In this document: positions 1 to 7,454 of the stretch, one piece after another
How the letters are laid out: each line of letters opens with the position of its first letter
Numbering within the stretch: position 1 is the first letter of the stretch
NCBI GenBank assembly: GCA_964560875.1
Contig: CAZLMW010000077.1
Span: forward strand, 1-38,544
Direction: 5' to 3'
DNA length: 38,544 nucleotides
Origin: CAZLMW01 sp964560875
GTDB taxonomy: Bacteria > Myxococcota_A > UBA9042
Notes under the pieces: generated by a model
Seen by the model: the letters and a program-made list of their open reading frames with translations, nothing else
Databases searched by the model: none
What the model was told of the DNA's origin: nothing
Made by a program: the position numbers and the translations under genes

Positions 1-30
1 CTAGTGGTCCGTTTCAGGAGTTTTGATGAA
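1..30. repeat. Left-edge copy of a dispersed terminal-inverted-repeat element (partial)
   Basis: Starts with CTAGTGGTCC and matches the first 30 bases of the element at the right edge in the same orientation, differing only at bases 11 (G for A) and 30 (A for G). The second half seen in the right-hand copy is not present here; the sequence diverges into the region just downstream of the grpE stop. It may be one end of a larger insertion element or a diverged short copy. Confidence 0.75.
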
Positions 31-53
31 CTGGCGGGCGCCGCTGTATTTGG

Positions 54-893
54 CTACTCGGCGTCCTCTGCGAGCGCCTTCGAGACCACCACCTGCGCCG
101 GCCTGAGCAGCCGATGCTCGAGCAGGTAGCCGCGTCCGGTTTGCCGCACACAGGTTCCGGGTGTGATTTCGTCGGTTTCGACTTCCGAGATCGCGCTGTG
201 AACGACCGGATCGAACTTCTGCCCCACCGCGTCGAATGACGAGAGCTGAAGGTTGGCGAAGGTCCGCTTCCAGTCCTTCTCGAGGATCTCCACGACGCGC
301 TTTGTGTCGTCGCCAATGGTCTCGCTGCTGAGCAGGTGTTTGAGCACGCTGTCGAGGCTGTCGAGCGCCGGCAGCATCTTCTTGAGCAAGTCGTGGGAGG
401 TCTTCTGCGGCAGCTCAAGCCGGAGCCGCTGGACCATGGCGTTGGCCTCGTTTTCGCGCTCGGCGACCTTGGAAAAGCGGGCCCTTGTCGACTTGAGGTC
501 GTTCTTGCTGATCTCGGCGATGCGTTCGGCGCGAGCAGCTCGCTGTTCCTCGTCCTCGACGCGCGCGCGCAGGTGCTTGACCTGGTTGCGGAGCATGTCG
601 AGTTCGCCACCGGATGCGATCTTGCGAGCACGTTCGGTCGCGTGGGCGATGGCGCGGGCTTTGACCTCTTCCTCGTCGATTTCGTCTTCACCCATTCCTG
701 CGAAGAGATCGTCGGGCTGCTCCGGTGCGAGCTCCTCGCGGCTCAACTCCGGTGTGGGCGGCGGCGCATCGTTGTCTGCGCCGTATTTTTCGACCGCGAG
801 CGCCTGGAGTTCGGCCAAGGCGCTCTCCATTGCGTTGGTCAGGCCAAGCGCTGGCTGGCCACCAGCGGTGTCTTTGTCGTTGGGCCCGGGCAT
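54..893 (-). CDS. grpE: GrpE nucleotide exchange factor
   Basis: GrpE releases ADP from DnaK in the cytoplasm and so drives the Hsp70 folding cycle. The 279-residue product has an acidic, low-complexity N-terminal part (about 1-95), a long charged coiled coil (about 95-165), the helical dimer region (165-215) and the C-terminal beta-wing (220-272). The beta-wing holds the family signature FDPVVHSAI, then DEITPGTC, then GYLLEHRLLRPAQVVVSK. It is longer than the usual ~200 residues because of the N-terminal extension. The ATG at 893 is chosen because GGAGG lies about 6 bases upstream; an in-frame TTG at 917 lacks this. The gene follows the lipoprotein at 976-2730 by 82 bases and has a promoter candidate in the gap. 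dnaK and dnaJ, frequent partners, are not seen, but the window ends just downstream. Confidence 0.93.
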   Translation of the reverse strand: MPGPNDKDTAGGQPALGLTNAMESALAELQALAVEKYGADNDAPPPTPELSREELAPEQPDDLFAGMGEDEIDEEEVKARAIAHATERARKIASGGELDMLRNQVKHLRARVEDEEQRAARAERIAEISKNDLKSTRARFSKVAERENEANAMVQRLRLELPQKTSHDLLKKMLPALDSLDSVLKHLLSSETIGDDTKRVVEILEKDWKRTFANLQLSSFDAVGQKFDPVVHSAISEVETDEITPGTCVRQTGRGYLLEHRLLRPAQVVVSKALAEDAE

Positions 894-920
894 GCCGACC
901 TCCAGGATGCGTACCAACGG

Positions 921-948
921 AGCATAATGCAGCGGTGGCTGGGCGCAA
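921..948 (-). promoter_or_regulatory. Candidate promoter of grpE
   Basis: On the minus strand, TTGCGC (948-943), a 16-base spacer and TATGCT (926-921) are followed directly by CCG. The predicted transcript would start near 914, giving a leader of about 20 bases before the ATG at 893. The same layout recurs at other gene starts in this window. It does not look like a heat-shock sigma-32 promoter. Confidence 0.45.
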
Positions 949-975
949 TTTCGGGGTCGATGATGCCGACTCCGG

Positions 976-2730
976 TCAGGGCACGCCGCTGCCGATCACG
1001 ACGGCAACGAGCCCATAGCGCATCTTGGCGGTGCCAGATCCGTCGAACGAAAGACGCGCTGAGCCTACGACGACGGCCTTATCGCCAAGGCTGACGAGAC
1101 CAGCCGAGAAGCCGGATGCGGCGGTCGACGACAGCGCGAAAGGAGCGGTCACGGTGCCCTTGGCGGTCACACGGACCACGTACAGCGATACCGAGCGCGT
1201 ATCCTGGTACGCGATCACGACGCCGCCATCGGGTGCTCGGACCATTTTTGCGTCGGCCCCAACGCGGTGGTGTCCGTCTTTGCGCACGCCCGAGTCGACG
1301 ATCTTGGACGACCATGTGCCGTTGGCGGCCTCGGTCAGCAGAACCAGACGGCCCTTTTGTGCGTCCTGGCAGGTGATCAGGGCTTTGCCGTCCGAGCCAA
1401 CAAGCAACGCCGGAAAACGGCCGAGATCCGACGACCCGCCATTTACGAGCTTTCCATCAAGCGTGCGCGTCGACAGCGTGCTGCCGGGGGCGCCACGAGC
1501 CAGGACGAGATGACCCTTTTCGCTGTCGTAGGCCGCGATCGATGCCTTACCGTCTCGGACTGCGAGCGCGAGATGAGCCCCCACTCCGCGACGCACAGCC
1601 GGCCCGATCGGGGTCGGCGCTCGGGCTGGCAATTCGGCTGCGAGCAGGTCTTGCGACGTCCAATCCTTCGTCGTTGCGGGTGCGCTATTTGCCGCCTTGA
1701 GCAGAACGATCTTGCGCGTGCCTGCTACGGCGTCGCCTTCTTTGGGATCGGCGAAAGTGGCGATCCATGGCACCCCGACGGCATCGGACGCCAACGCGAC
1801 GGCCCTCCCGGCACCGGCGACGATGAGATGGTCGCGGGTCACGGCGTTGTCGACGCTGATATCCAGGTACCGAAGGGCATGATTCGTGACGTCGTAGTAC
1901 GCGATGTGCAGACCGTCCTTGGCGTCGCGCCCGACCGAAAAACGTGAACCGGCGTCCACACCGGGCGCGCCAACACCGCCTCGGGGCCCGGTTGGGTCGG
2001 CGATGACCGGAGCGTCGGTCGGCAGGCCAGCGATCGTCTTCAGAAGCGTGCGGTCATGCGGGGGCGCCGCTCCGTGCCGTGCGAGCACCAGGTCGCCCCA
2101 CGTCCGGTCATACGCGATGACAGCGAGCGATTTGCCCGACGATGCGACGACGCCCGGCTGCCCGTATTGGCCCGCTACCAGGCGCGGAAGCTTGCGGCAC
2201 TGGACCACCGATGCGATGGCTCCGCAGCCCTCTTCGAAGCGCGCCAGCTCATTGGCCACAACAGCGAGATCTCCAGCCGCACACGTCTTCGCCATTTCGC
2301 CGACATGCACACACTTGTCGAGCAGCGCGGCGCAAGCCTGGGACTTGGGACAGTAGCCCCCACAAGGCGGCTTGGCGCGACAGGTCCCCATCACGCAAGC
2401 CAGCGACTTGGCGCAATCGGCGTCGCTATTGCAGGCCTTGGACACACAAATGCCGCGCTCGCAACGCTGGCTTGGCCCACCGCACGGAGACGCCGTGGAG
2501 CACATCTGGCGGCGCCTGCATCGCCCGTCCTGGCATCGCTGGGCGAGGCAGCAATCGCCATCGAGCTCACACGCGACATCGCCCAGGCACGTCCCCAGCG
2601 GTCCGCAGTGGTAGCCGCTCGGGCACGCCGCATCCGAGGCACAGGTCAGCGGTGGCTCGGGGACATCGCGCTGGCAGCCCGCGCAAACGGCGACCGAGAG
2701 GCTCAACGCAAGGACGACGCCGCGCTTCAT
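976..2730 (-). CDS. Lipoprotein with Cys-rich modules and a probable beta-propeller
   Basis: Function unknown. The 584-residue product has a short lipoprotein signal with the modified cysteine at residue 19 (preceded by Cys-Ala-Gly). Roughly residues 28-150 carry about four Cys-rich modules of a C-x(4-6)-C-x(5-7)-C-x(4-6)-C type, e.g. ACNSDADC and ACELDGDC, suggesting disulphide-bonded extracytoplasmic modules. The remainder has at least five repeats with a core such as LAVIAYD, LHIAYYD, ASIAAYD, ALITCQD and VVIAYQD, each followed by a Leu/Val-rich strand; this spacing fits a beta-propeller (inference). Longer in-frame starts upstream run through the preceding gene. The ATG at 2730 is chosen because it overlaps that gene's TGA as ATGA and gives the signal peptide. 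It is probably surface exposed and co-expressed with its neighbour. Confidence 0.82.
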   Translation of the reverse strand: MKRGVVLALSLSVAVCAGCQRDVPEPPLTCASDAACPSGYHCGPLGTCLGDVACELDGDCCLAQRCQDGRCRRRQMCSTASPCGGPSQRCERGICVSKACNSDADCAKSLACVMGTCRAKPPCGGYCPKSQACAALLDKCVHVGEMAKTCAAGDLAVVANELARFEEGCGAIASVVQCRKLPRLVAGQYGQPGVVASSGKSLAVIAYDRTWGDLVLARHGAAPPHDRTLLKTIAGLPTDAPVIADPTGPRGGVGAPGVDAGSRFSVGRDAKDGLHIAYYDVTNHALRYLDISVDNAVTRDHLIVAGAGRAVALASDAVGVPWIATFADPKEGDAVAGTRKIVLLKAANSAPATTKDWTSQDLLAAELPARAPTPIGPAVRRGVGAHLALAVRDGKASIAAYDSEKGHLVLARGAPGSTLSTRTLDGKLVNGGSSDLGRFPALLVGSDGKALITCQDAQKGRLVLLTEAANGTWSSKIVDSGVRKDGHHRVGADAKMVRAPDGGVVIAYQDTRSVSLYVVRVTAKGTVTAPFALSSTAASGFSAGLVSLGDKAVVVGSARLSFDGSGTAKMRYGLVAVVIGSGVP

Positions 2731-4631
2731 GGAGTCGTCCCCTTCGCGACCAGCGTGATACCAATAACCAACCAGTCCTGCGCATCGCCGCCGGCCTGCA
2801 GTCCCACAAGAGCGGCGCTTATCGGCAGCTTGATAGCGCTCGCCAGGATGGCGTCGAGGTCCACGTCGAAGGTCATTGGTTCGGTCAACAACACCGAAAG
2901 GCCGAGGTCCGCGAGCGGCCCCGCGATGGTCTGCATTTCCGCCTTGGGAAACAGCGCGCTGCTCGCCACCGTTACCGTGGGGACCTGGACGTCGGTGATC
3001 TGGACGCGCAGCTGGCCATCCGCGTCGATCCGCAACGAAAACACCGCGATGGCGTCGGCGTCGAGCTCCACGAGGGTCAGCCAACGGTCGTAGGCGGCGG
3101 CCTCGATTCGAAGGCCCATCTTCTTGAGCGACGCGCGCATGGTGACACCGCCGGCGCCATCGCTCGTCAGATGCACCCGCGGCACACCGGACACCGAAGC
3201 GCTCGGTCCGATCGTCAAACGCAACGGCGCGTCCGGCGGCACGAGTTGCCTCAAACCGGGCAGCGCGAGATCCATCAATGCCGCGACCAGGACCAGCTTC
3301 TTGCCGCTCAGGGCGTACAGTCCGTGGCCATCGATCGACGTGCACAACAGCCCGCTTCGCATCGCGGACCAGAAGGCTTGCTCGACCAGTCTGCGCCCGA
3401 TCAGGGCACCGGCATCGATCGGCTTGTCCACGCTGCCACCGGACGAATCGGTGACCTTGAGCGACGCGGGCAGCGGTGGCGCGGGTCCTTGAGGCAACTT
3501 GCCGAAGACAGCGGCGTCATCGGGTCCGGGATCGACCACGCAGCCGTGCGCTTTGGCGAATGTCGCGCCGTCGAGTTTGCCCCGCAGCGCCTTGTCGGCG
3601 ACCGAAAACGCATTGGGACTGGGCCGCACCCGCAGTCGGATCGGATTCGCGTCGCCGAGCAGTGCACCGAATTGAGCGTTTGCCGCCGCGACCAACGTCT
3701 TGAGATCGAGCGGGATCTCGAGATCGAGGGGCTTGCCGTTGATGGTCGGCTCGATGATGGCCTTGATGAGCAGGTTCGCGACGAGCTGGAGCAAATCGCT
3801 GAGGATCGGTTCGAGAAACCCCTTGAGCGCGTTGATTACGTCGCTGGTGATCTTGCCGGTCGCACACAACTCGCACTCCAAACAAGGGTTTCCGACGAGC
3901 TGTTTGTCCTTACACTCGCTGAGCCCACAGTCCTTGCCGAGCGCGAACCCGATGGCGTGCAAGATGGGCTTTTTCACCTCGGCTTTGACGTCCAGGGCGC
4001 CCTTGGCGTCGACACCGAGCACCAGGTCGATGGTCGCGGACACGGTCGCAAGTCGCTCGTTGCTCTTGCCGACGTCGACACCGTTCTTCAGGTGGCAGGC
4101 CGCGTCGGACTTGATGCCGAGGACCTTGGTCTCACCGGACAAGACGCCCTTGTGGACGCCCAAGTCTGCCTTGTCGATGACGATGCGGATGCGAGCGGGC
4201 GCAGACGGATCGACCAGCTTGATGGACAGCTTCGCCATATCGAGCGTGAGGACCAGGTCCCGCACCGACACCTTGCTCGAAAACAGCCCGCCAAGGCCGC
4301 CCCCGATGCCGAGATTGGCGCCTGGCAGGAGCTTGCTGACATCGATGAGCGCGTCGCCGGACTTGGTCGCGCCAAACAGCACCTTCAGCAGGGCCACCAT
4401 CTCGTTGGCGACCACGTCGAAACCGGCCTGGGTCACCCGGAATTGAACGGCCTCGGGGGTAACGAGCGCGTTGGGGGTCACCGGCTTGGGCACAGCACCG
4501 CTGCATCCATTGCAGCCGCCGCCGCCGCAAGCACCGAGCGCGACGGGAAGCAACCAGATCACAACACGCCGAATCAACGGCGCGACGAACGCGCGACGAC
4601 CGCTGCCGGCCGGGCGAGCAGCGGCGGACAC
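2727..4631 (-). CDS. Large lipoprotein of unknown function
   Basis: 634 residues, no recognised domain. A long basic leader precedes a hydrophobic stretch ending in the lipobox LGAC, so Cys35 is the likely lipidated residue, followed by a Gly/Cys-rich spacer (GGGGCNGC). The body alternates amphipathic beta-like segments with long hydrophobic helices (DLLQLVANLLIKAIIEPTI). This pattern could fit a lipid-binding barrel or BPI/SMP-like fold, but that is only a guess. Around residues 235-265 there is a cluster of cysteines (CGLSECKD, then CLECELC) that could bind metal or form disulphides. The start is a GTG 3 bases after the stop of the FHA-GGDEF gene, and the 3' end overlaps the next lipoprotein by ATGA, so the three are probably one transcript. 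Confidence 0.78.
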   Translation of the reverse strand: MSAAARPAGSGRRAFVAPLIRRVVIWLLPVALGACGGGGCNGCSGAVPKPVTPNALVTPEAVQFRVTQAGFDVVANEMVALLKVLFGATKSGDALIDVSKLLPGANLGIGGGLGGLFSSKVSVRDLVLTLDMAKLSIKLVDPSAPARIRIVIDKADLGVHKGVLSGETKVLGIKSDAACHLKNGVDVGKSNERLATVSATIDLVLGVDAKGALDVKAEVKKPILHAIGFALGKDCGLSECKDKQLVGNPCLECELCATGKITSDVINALKGFLEPILSDLLQLVANLLIKAIIEPTINGKPLDLEIPLDLKTLVAAANAQFGALLGDANPIRLRVRPSPNAFSVADKALRGKLDGATFAKAHGCVVDPGPDDAAVFGKLPQGPAPPLPASLKVTDSSGGSVDKPIDAGALIGRRLVEQAFWSAMRSGLLCTSIDGHGLYALSGKKLVLVAALMDLALPGLRQLVPPDAPLRLTIGPSASVSGVPRVHLTSDGAGGVTMRASLKKMGLRIEAAAYDRWLTLVELDADAIAVFSLRIDADGQLRVQITDVQVPTVTVASSALFPKAEMQTIAGPLADLGLSVLLTEPMTFDVDLDAILASAIKLPISAALVGLQAGGDAQDWLVIGITLVAKGTTP

Positions 4632-4634
4632 GAC

Positions 4635-5528
4635 CTACCCGACGACCTGGTTTCGGCCGTTGCGCTTGGCTTTGTAGAGGTTTTCGTCCGCGGCGAGAAT
4701 CAGTGCCTCAGACCGCGTCATCGATTGGTCGGCCACCGCGACGCCGACGCTGATGGTCACGTCGATCGAGTTGCCTTCGAACTCAAAAGTGTTCTCTTCG
4801 ACGAGCTTGCGCACATCTTCGGCGAAGCGCATCGCCCCTTCGAGCTCGACTTCGGGCAGCACGGCGCAGAACTCCTCGCCGCCATAACGCGCGAACATCT
4901 CTTCCTGCCGAACCCGCGCCGTCACAATCCGCGCCACTTCGCGCAACACGTAGTCGCCCATCAGGTGGCCGTAGTTGTCGTTGACGGCCTTGAAGTGATC
5001 GAGGTCGAACATCACGCAGGCGAGGGGACGCTCGTAGCGGCGTGCGCGGGCGAATTCCTTGTCGAGAAACTCCATCAACGCGCGCTTGTTGCTGATCTTG
5101 GTCAAGCCGTCTTCGATGGTGAGCCGGTAGATCTCTTCGTGGTACGACGCTTCGATGTTGTCGCCGCACAGGTACTTGAAGATCGCCTCGCCAACCTGCA
5201 CGAAGTCGCCGCTGCGCAAGGTAGACGAGCCGTCGATCAACTTGTGATTGAGGTACGTGCCGTTGGTCGAGTAGTTGTCGACGATGCGGTGGCCGGCGCC
5301 CTCGGCTTCGATGCTGGCGTGGCGGCGTGACACACTGTCGCTGGCGAGAGGCAGATCGCTGTCTGGGTCACGGCCGATCGTGACGGTAGCCTGGGTCAAC
5401 TCGATTCGGCGCCCCATCTCCGGTCCGCGCAGCTGCACAATACAAGCCTCACCCGTTGCGTTCGCCTTGGCGATCTCGCGAACAGAAGTGATCCTTGTTT
5501 CAGCGTCGAGGTGGTCGTTGGGAGGCAT
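4635..5528 (-). CDS. FHA-GGDEF diguanylate cyclase
   Basis: Makes the second messenger cyclic di-GMP from two GTP; the FHA domain would tie activity or location to a phosphothreonine partner. In the 297-residue protein the FHA domain spans about 28-120 with IGR (51-53), SRRH (67-70) and STNGTYLN (87-94), all core phosphopeptide-binding residues. The GGDEF domain spans about 135-297 with FDLDHFKAVND and an intact active-site loop GGEEF (216-220). The inhibitory site, usually RxxD five residues upstream, reads RQEE, so product inhibition may be altered. No transmembrane segment is visible. The start at 5528 (MPPND) is preferred to an upstream start that would add an unstructured Cys/Pro/Arg-rich leader. 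The same domain pair occurs in Bdellovibrio DgcB, linked to prey invasion; orthology is not claimed. Confidence 0.93.
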   Translation of the reverse strand: MPPNDHLDAETRITSVREIAKANATGEACIVQLRGPEMGRRIELTQATVTIGRDPDSDLPLASDSVSRRHASIEAEGAGHRIVDNYSTNGTYLNHKLIDGSSTLRSGDFVQVGEAIFKYLCGDNIEASYHEEIYRLTIEDGLTKISNKRALMEFLDKEFARARRYERPLACVMFDLDHFKAVNDNYGHLMGDYVLREVARIVTARVRQEEMFARYGGEEFCAVLPEVELEGAMRFAEDVRKLVEENTFEFEGNSIDVTISVGVAVADQSMTRSEALILAADENLYKAKRNGRNQVVG

Positions 5529-5589
5529 GTCGATCCGTAGCGGGGCCCGTCGATCGGGGGGCTCTGTTGCGCAGTGAAGGCAGGGTCGC

Positions 5590-5618
5590 AGGCTAATGCT
5601 CAAACGGCCGCAAATCAA
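5590..5618 (-). promoter_or_regulatory. Weak candidate promoter for the FHA-GGDEF gene
   Basis: Minus strand TTGATT (5618-5613), 17-base spacer, TAGCCT (5595-5590), in the 138-base gap between the reductase gene and the FHA-GGDEF gene. The -10 match is poor. The gap shows no convincing hairpin with a U tract, so read-through from upstream is also possible. Confidence 0.3.
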
Positions 5619-5666
5619 CGGCGCGATCGCCGGCAAAACCGCGGAATTGTGGGTCCGGTCGCCCGA

Positions 5667-6770
5667 TCAGGTGGCGTGGTCGCGCACGTATCGAACCAAG
5701 ACGTCGACGTAGGACTGCACCGGCGGACACGTGATCCCGCTGCCGGCGAGCAAACGATCGGCGTTGGTGGCGTCGAACCGCACCTCGCTGTCCAGCCACT
5801 CGACAAACTCGAGGTCATTGCGCGCAATCGCCCGAATTCCCGGCAAATTCAAGACTGCGCGGGCGACACCGCCGGGCAAAATGGCGGTGGGGCGCGGACG
5901 GCCTGCTGCGTCGGCGACCGCGTCGAAGAATCGGCCCGCTGAGAGCGGTTGGGAGTCGACAAGGTGCACGGTCGCGCCGACCGCCCCCGGATTGCGAGCG
6001 AGGTAGCGTGTGGCCCGTGCCACATAGTCGACGGGCACCACATGCATGTCGAAGCGGCCATGTCCGGGCAGCGGCACCGACACGTTGGGCGGCGCGGCGA
6101 CGATGCGACGAATGGCCAGGTACACACCGTCGAAGCGATCGACGCGGCCGGTATCACTCGCGCCGACGAGGATCGATGGCCGCACGATTGTGATCGGCAG
6201 CTTCGACATCGCGTTGCGCGCCAGGACCTCCGCAGCGGCTTTGGTCTCTTCGTAGTCGTTGCGGAACGCCTGCCCGACCATCAGCTCATTTTCATAGACC
6301 ACGCCGCCACGAGCGCCGGCGACAAAGGCGGTTGACCAATGGCAGATGCGGTCGAGCTTCTTCATGCCGAACGCGAACTCGAGCACTTCGCGCAGCCCCT
6401 CGACGTTCACAAGCCGCTTTTTTCGCGTCGGCGTGCCCAGGTAGTTGACCGCAGCGATGTGGTGAATCTCCTGCACATGGGCATGAAGATCGCGCACTTC
6501 GGCGCCGGTGAGCCCGAGGTCGATGTCGAGAATGTCGCCCTCGAGGACGCGCACCGGCGGGCCCTGGGGAATGTCGGCGGCGAGGCTCGCGACGAACTCG
6601 TTGGCATCAAGAAGGAACTTGTTGCGGACCAGCAGCCACACTTCGTCGCCGCCCGCGACCATCTCCCGCACGAGGCGCCGCGCCGCGAACACCGGAAATC
6701 CGGTCACGAAAACGATGCGTGGCTCGATGGTGGTGCCCGCGTTGTCGCTGGCCGGTACGTCTGGCGGCAT
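5667..6770 (-). CDS. Rossmann-fold NAD(P)-dependent reductase/epimerase (extended SDR type)
   Basis: Belongs to the extended short-chain dehydrogenase group that includes thioester reductases, fatty-acyl reductases and sugar epimerases; the substrate cannot be told. In 367 residues the N-terminal Rossmann strand (RIVFVTGF, 18-25) is followed by the loop reading GFPVFAA instead of the usual G-x-x-G-x-x-G. An acidic loop LEGDI (77-81), HWSTAFVAG with Ser146, and the catalytic pair Tyr173-x3-Lys177 (YEETK) are all present, then RPSILVG. The loss of the second and third glycines is unusual and may affect cofactor binding. The gene lies 33 bases after coaE and has a GAGGA-type site upstream of the ATG, so it is probably in the same transcript. 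Confidence 0.83.
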   Translation of the reverse strand: MPPDVPASDNAGTTIEPRIVFVTGFPVFAARRLVREMVAGGDEVWLLVRNKFLLDANEFVASLAADIPQGPPVRVLEGDILDIDLGLTGAEVRDLHAHVQEIHHIAAVNYLGTPTRKKRLVNVEGLREVLEFAFGMKKLDRICHWSTAFVAGARGGVVYENELMVGQAFRNDYEETKAAAEVLARNAMSKLPITIVRPSILVGASDTGRVDRFDGVYLAIRRIVAAPPNVSVPLPGHGRFDMHVVPVDYVARATRYLARNPGAVGATVHLVDSQPLSAGRFFDAVADAAGRPRPTAILPGGVARAVLNLPGIRAIARNDLEFVEWLDSEVRFDATNADRLLAGSGITCPPVQSYVDVLVRYVRDHAT

Positions 6771-6803
6771 GCTGGTGGATCCTCGGCGTGCGACCCGTCG
6801 CGG

Positions 6804-7430
6804 TCACGGCTCGGCGTTCTCGTGGGCGGCGGCCGATGCCTGCAGGGCGCGCCACACCTTGTCGATCTGGGCCTCAAGCTCTGCTAGCCCTGCGCCGTTG
6901 TCAATCGCGTGGTGGGCGTGGGCGAGACGCTTTTCGTGGCTGGCTTGTGAGGCGATTCGGGCGCGGGCTTCGGCCTCGGTCAACCCGTTGCGCGCGATGA
7001 GCCGCTCGACCTGCAGCGCCGCGGAACAGTGAACCACGACGACGGTGTCACAAAGCGCCGCCAAGCCGATGTCGACAAGCAGCGCCGCATCGATCACGAC
7101 GACGGCATCTCCGCGCGCTCGGGCGGCGGTCAGCCCATCAACGATCGCCCCCTCGATGAGGGGATGAAGCAGTCCGTTGAGCACCGCGAGCTTGGTGCTG
7201 TCGGCGAACACGATGCGGCCAAGCACCGCCCGTCGCAGACGCCCATCTTCGTCGATGACGTCCTGTCCGAACGCATCGACGACAGCGACAAGACCTGGTG
7301 TGCCGGGTTCAACAACGTCGCGAGCGATCTTATCTGCATCGATCAGCGTGGCGCCGTGCGACACGAAGCCGCGCGCGACGGTCGATTTGCCGCACGCGAT
7401 GCCGCCGGTCAGACCGACCACGAGAGTCAT
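6804..7430 (-). CDS. coaE: Dephospho-CoA kinase
   Basis: Catalyses the last step of coenzyme A synthesis, phosphorylating the ribose 3'-OH of dephospho-CoA with ATP in the cytoplasm. The 208-residue length is typical. The P-loop GGIACGKST (9-17) sits at the N-terminus, followed by the family's LIDADKIARDVVEPG segment, the GRIVFAD-x-LNGLLHPLI segment in the middle, and VVVIDAALLVDIGL in the core. The ATG at 7430 gives the standard N-terminus directly before the P-loop. It lies 24 bases downstream of the AgmX-tail gene, so it is likely co-transcribed, although no functional link to that gene is known. Confidence 0.95.
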   Translation of the reverse strand: MTLVVGLTGGIACGKSTVARGFVSHGATLIDADKIARDVVEPGTPGLVAVVDAFGQDVIDEDGRLRRAVLGRIVFADSTKLAVLNGLLHPLIEGAIVDGLTAARARGDAVVVIDAALLVDIGLAALCDTVVVVHCSAALQVERLIARNGLTEAEARARIASQASHEKRLAHAHHAIDNGAGLAELEAQIDKVWRALQASAAAHENAEP

Positions 7431-7454
7431 GAGCTGTTTGGTTGCGCTGGGGCG

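Noticed and set aside
2142..5330. A 1062-codon open frame on the plus strand
   Set aside because: It lies fully antisense to two lipoprotein genes and the FHA-GGDEF gene, whose motifs are unmistakable. Its translation is Arg/His/Gln-rich with no motif; it is a by-product of GC-rich codon use.
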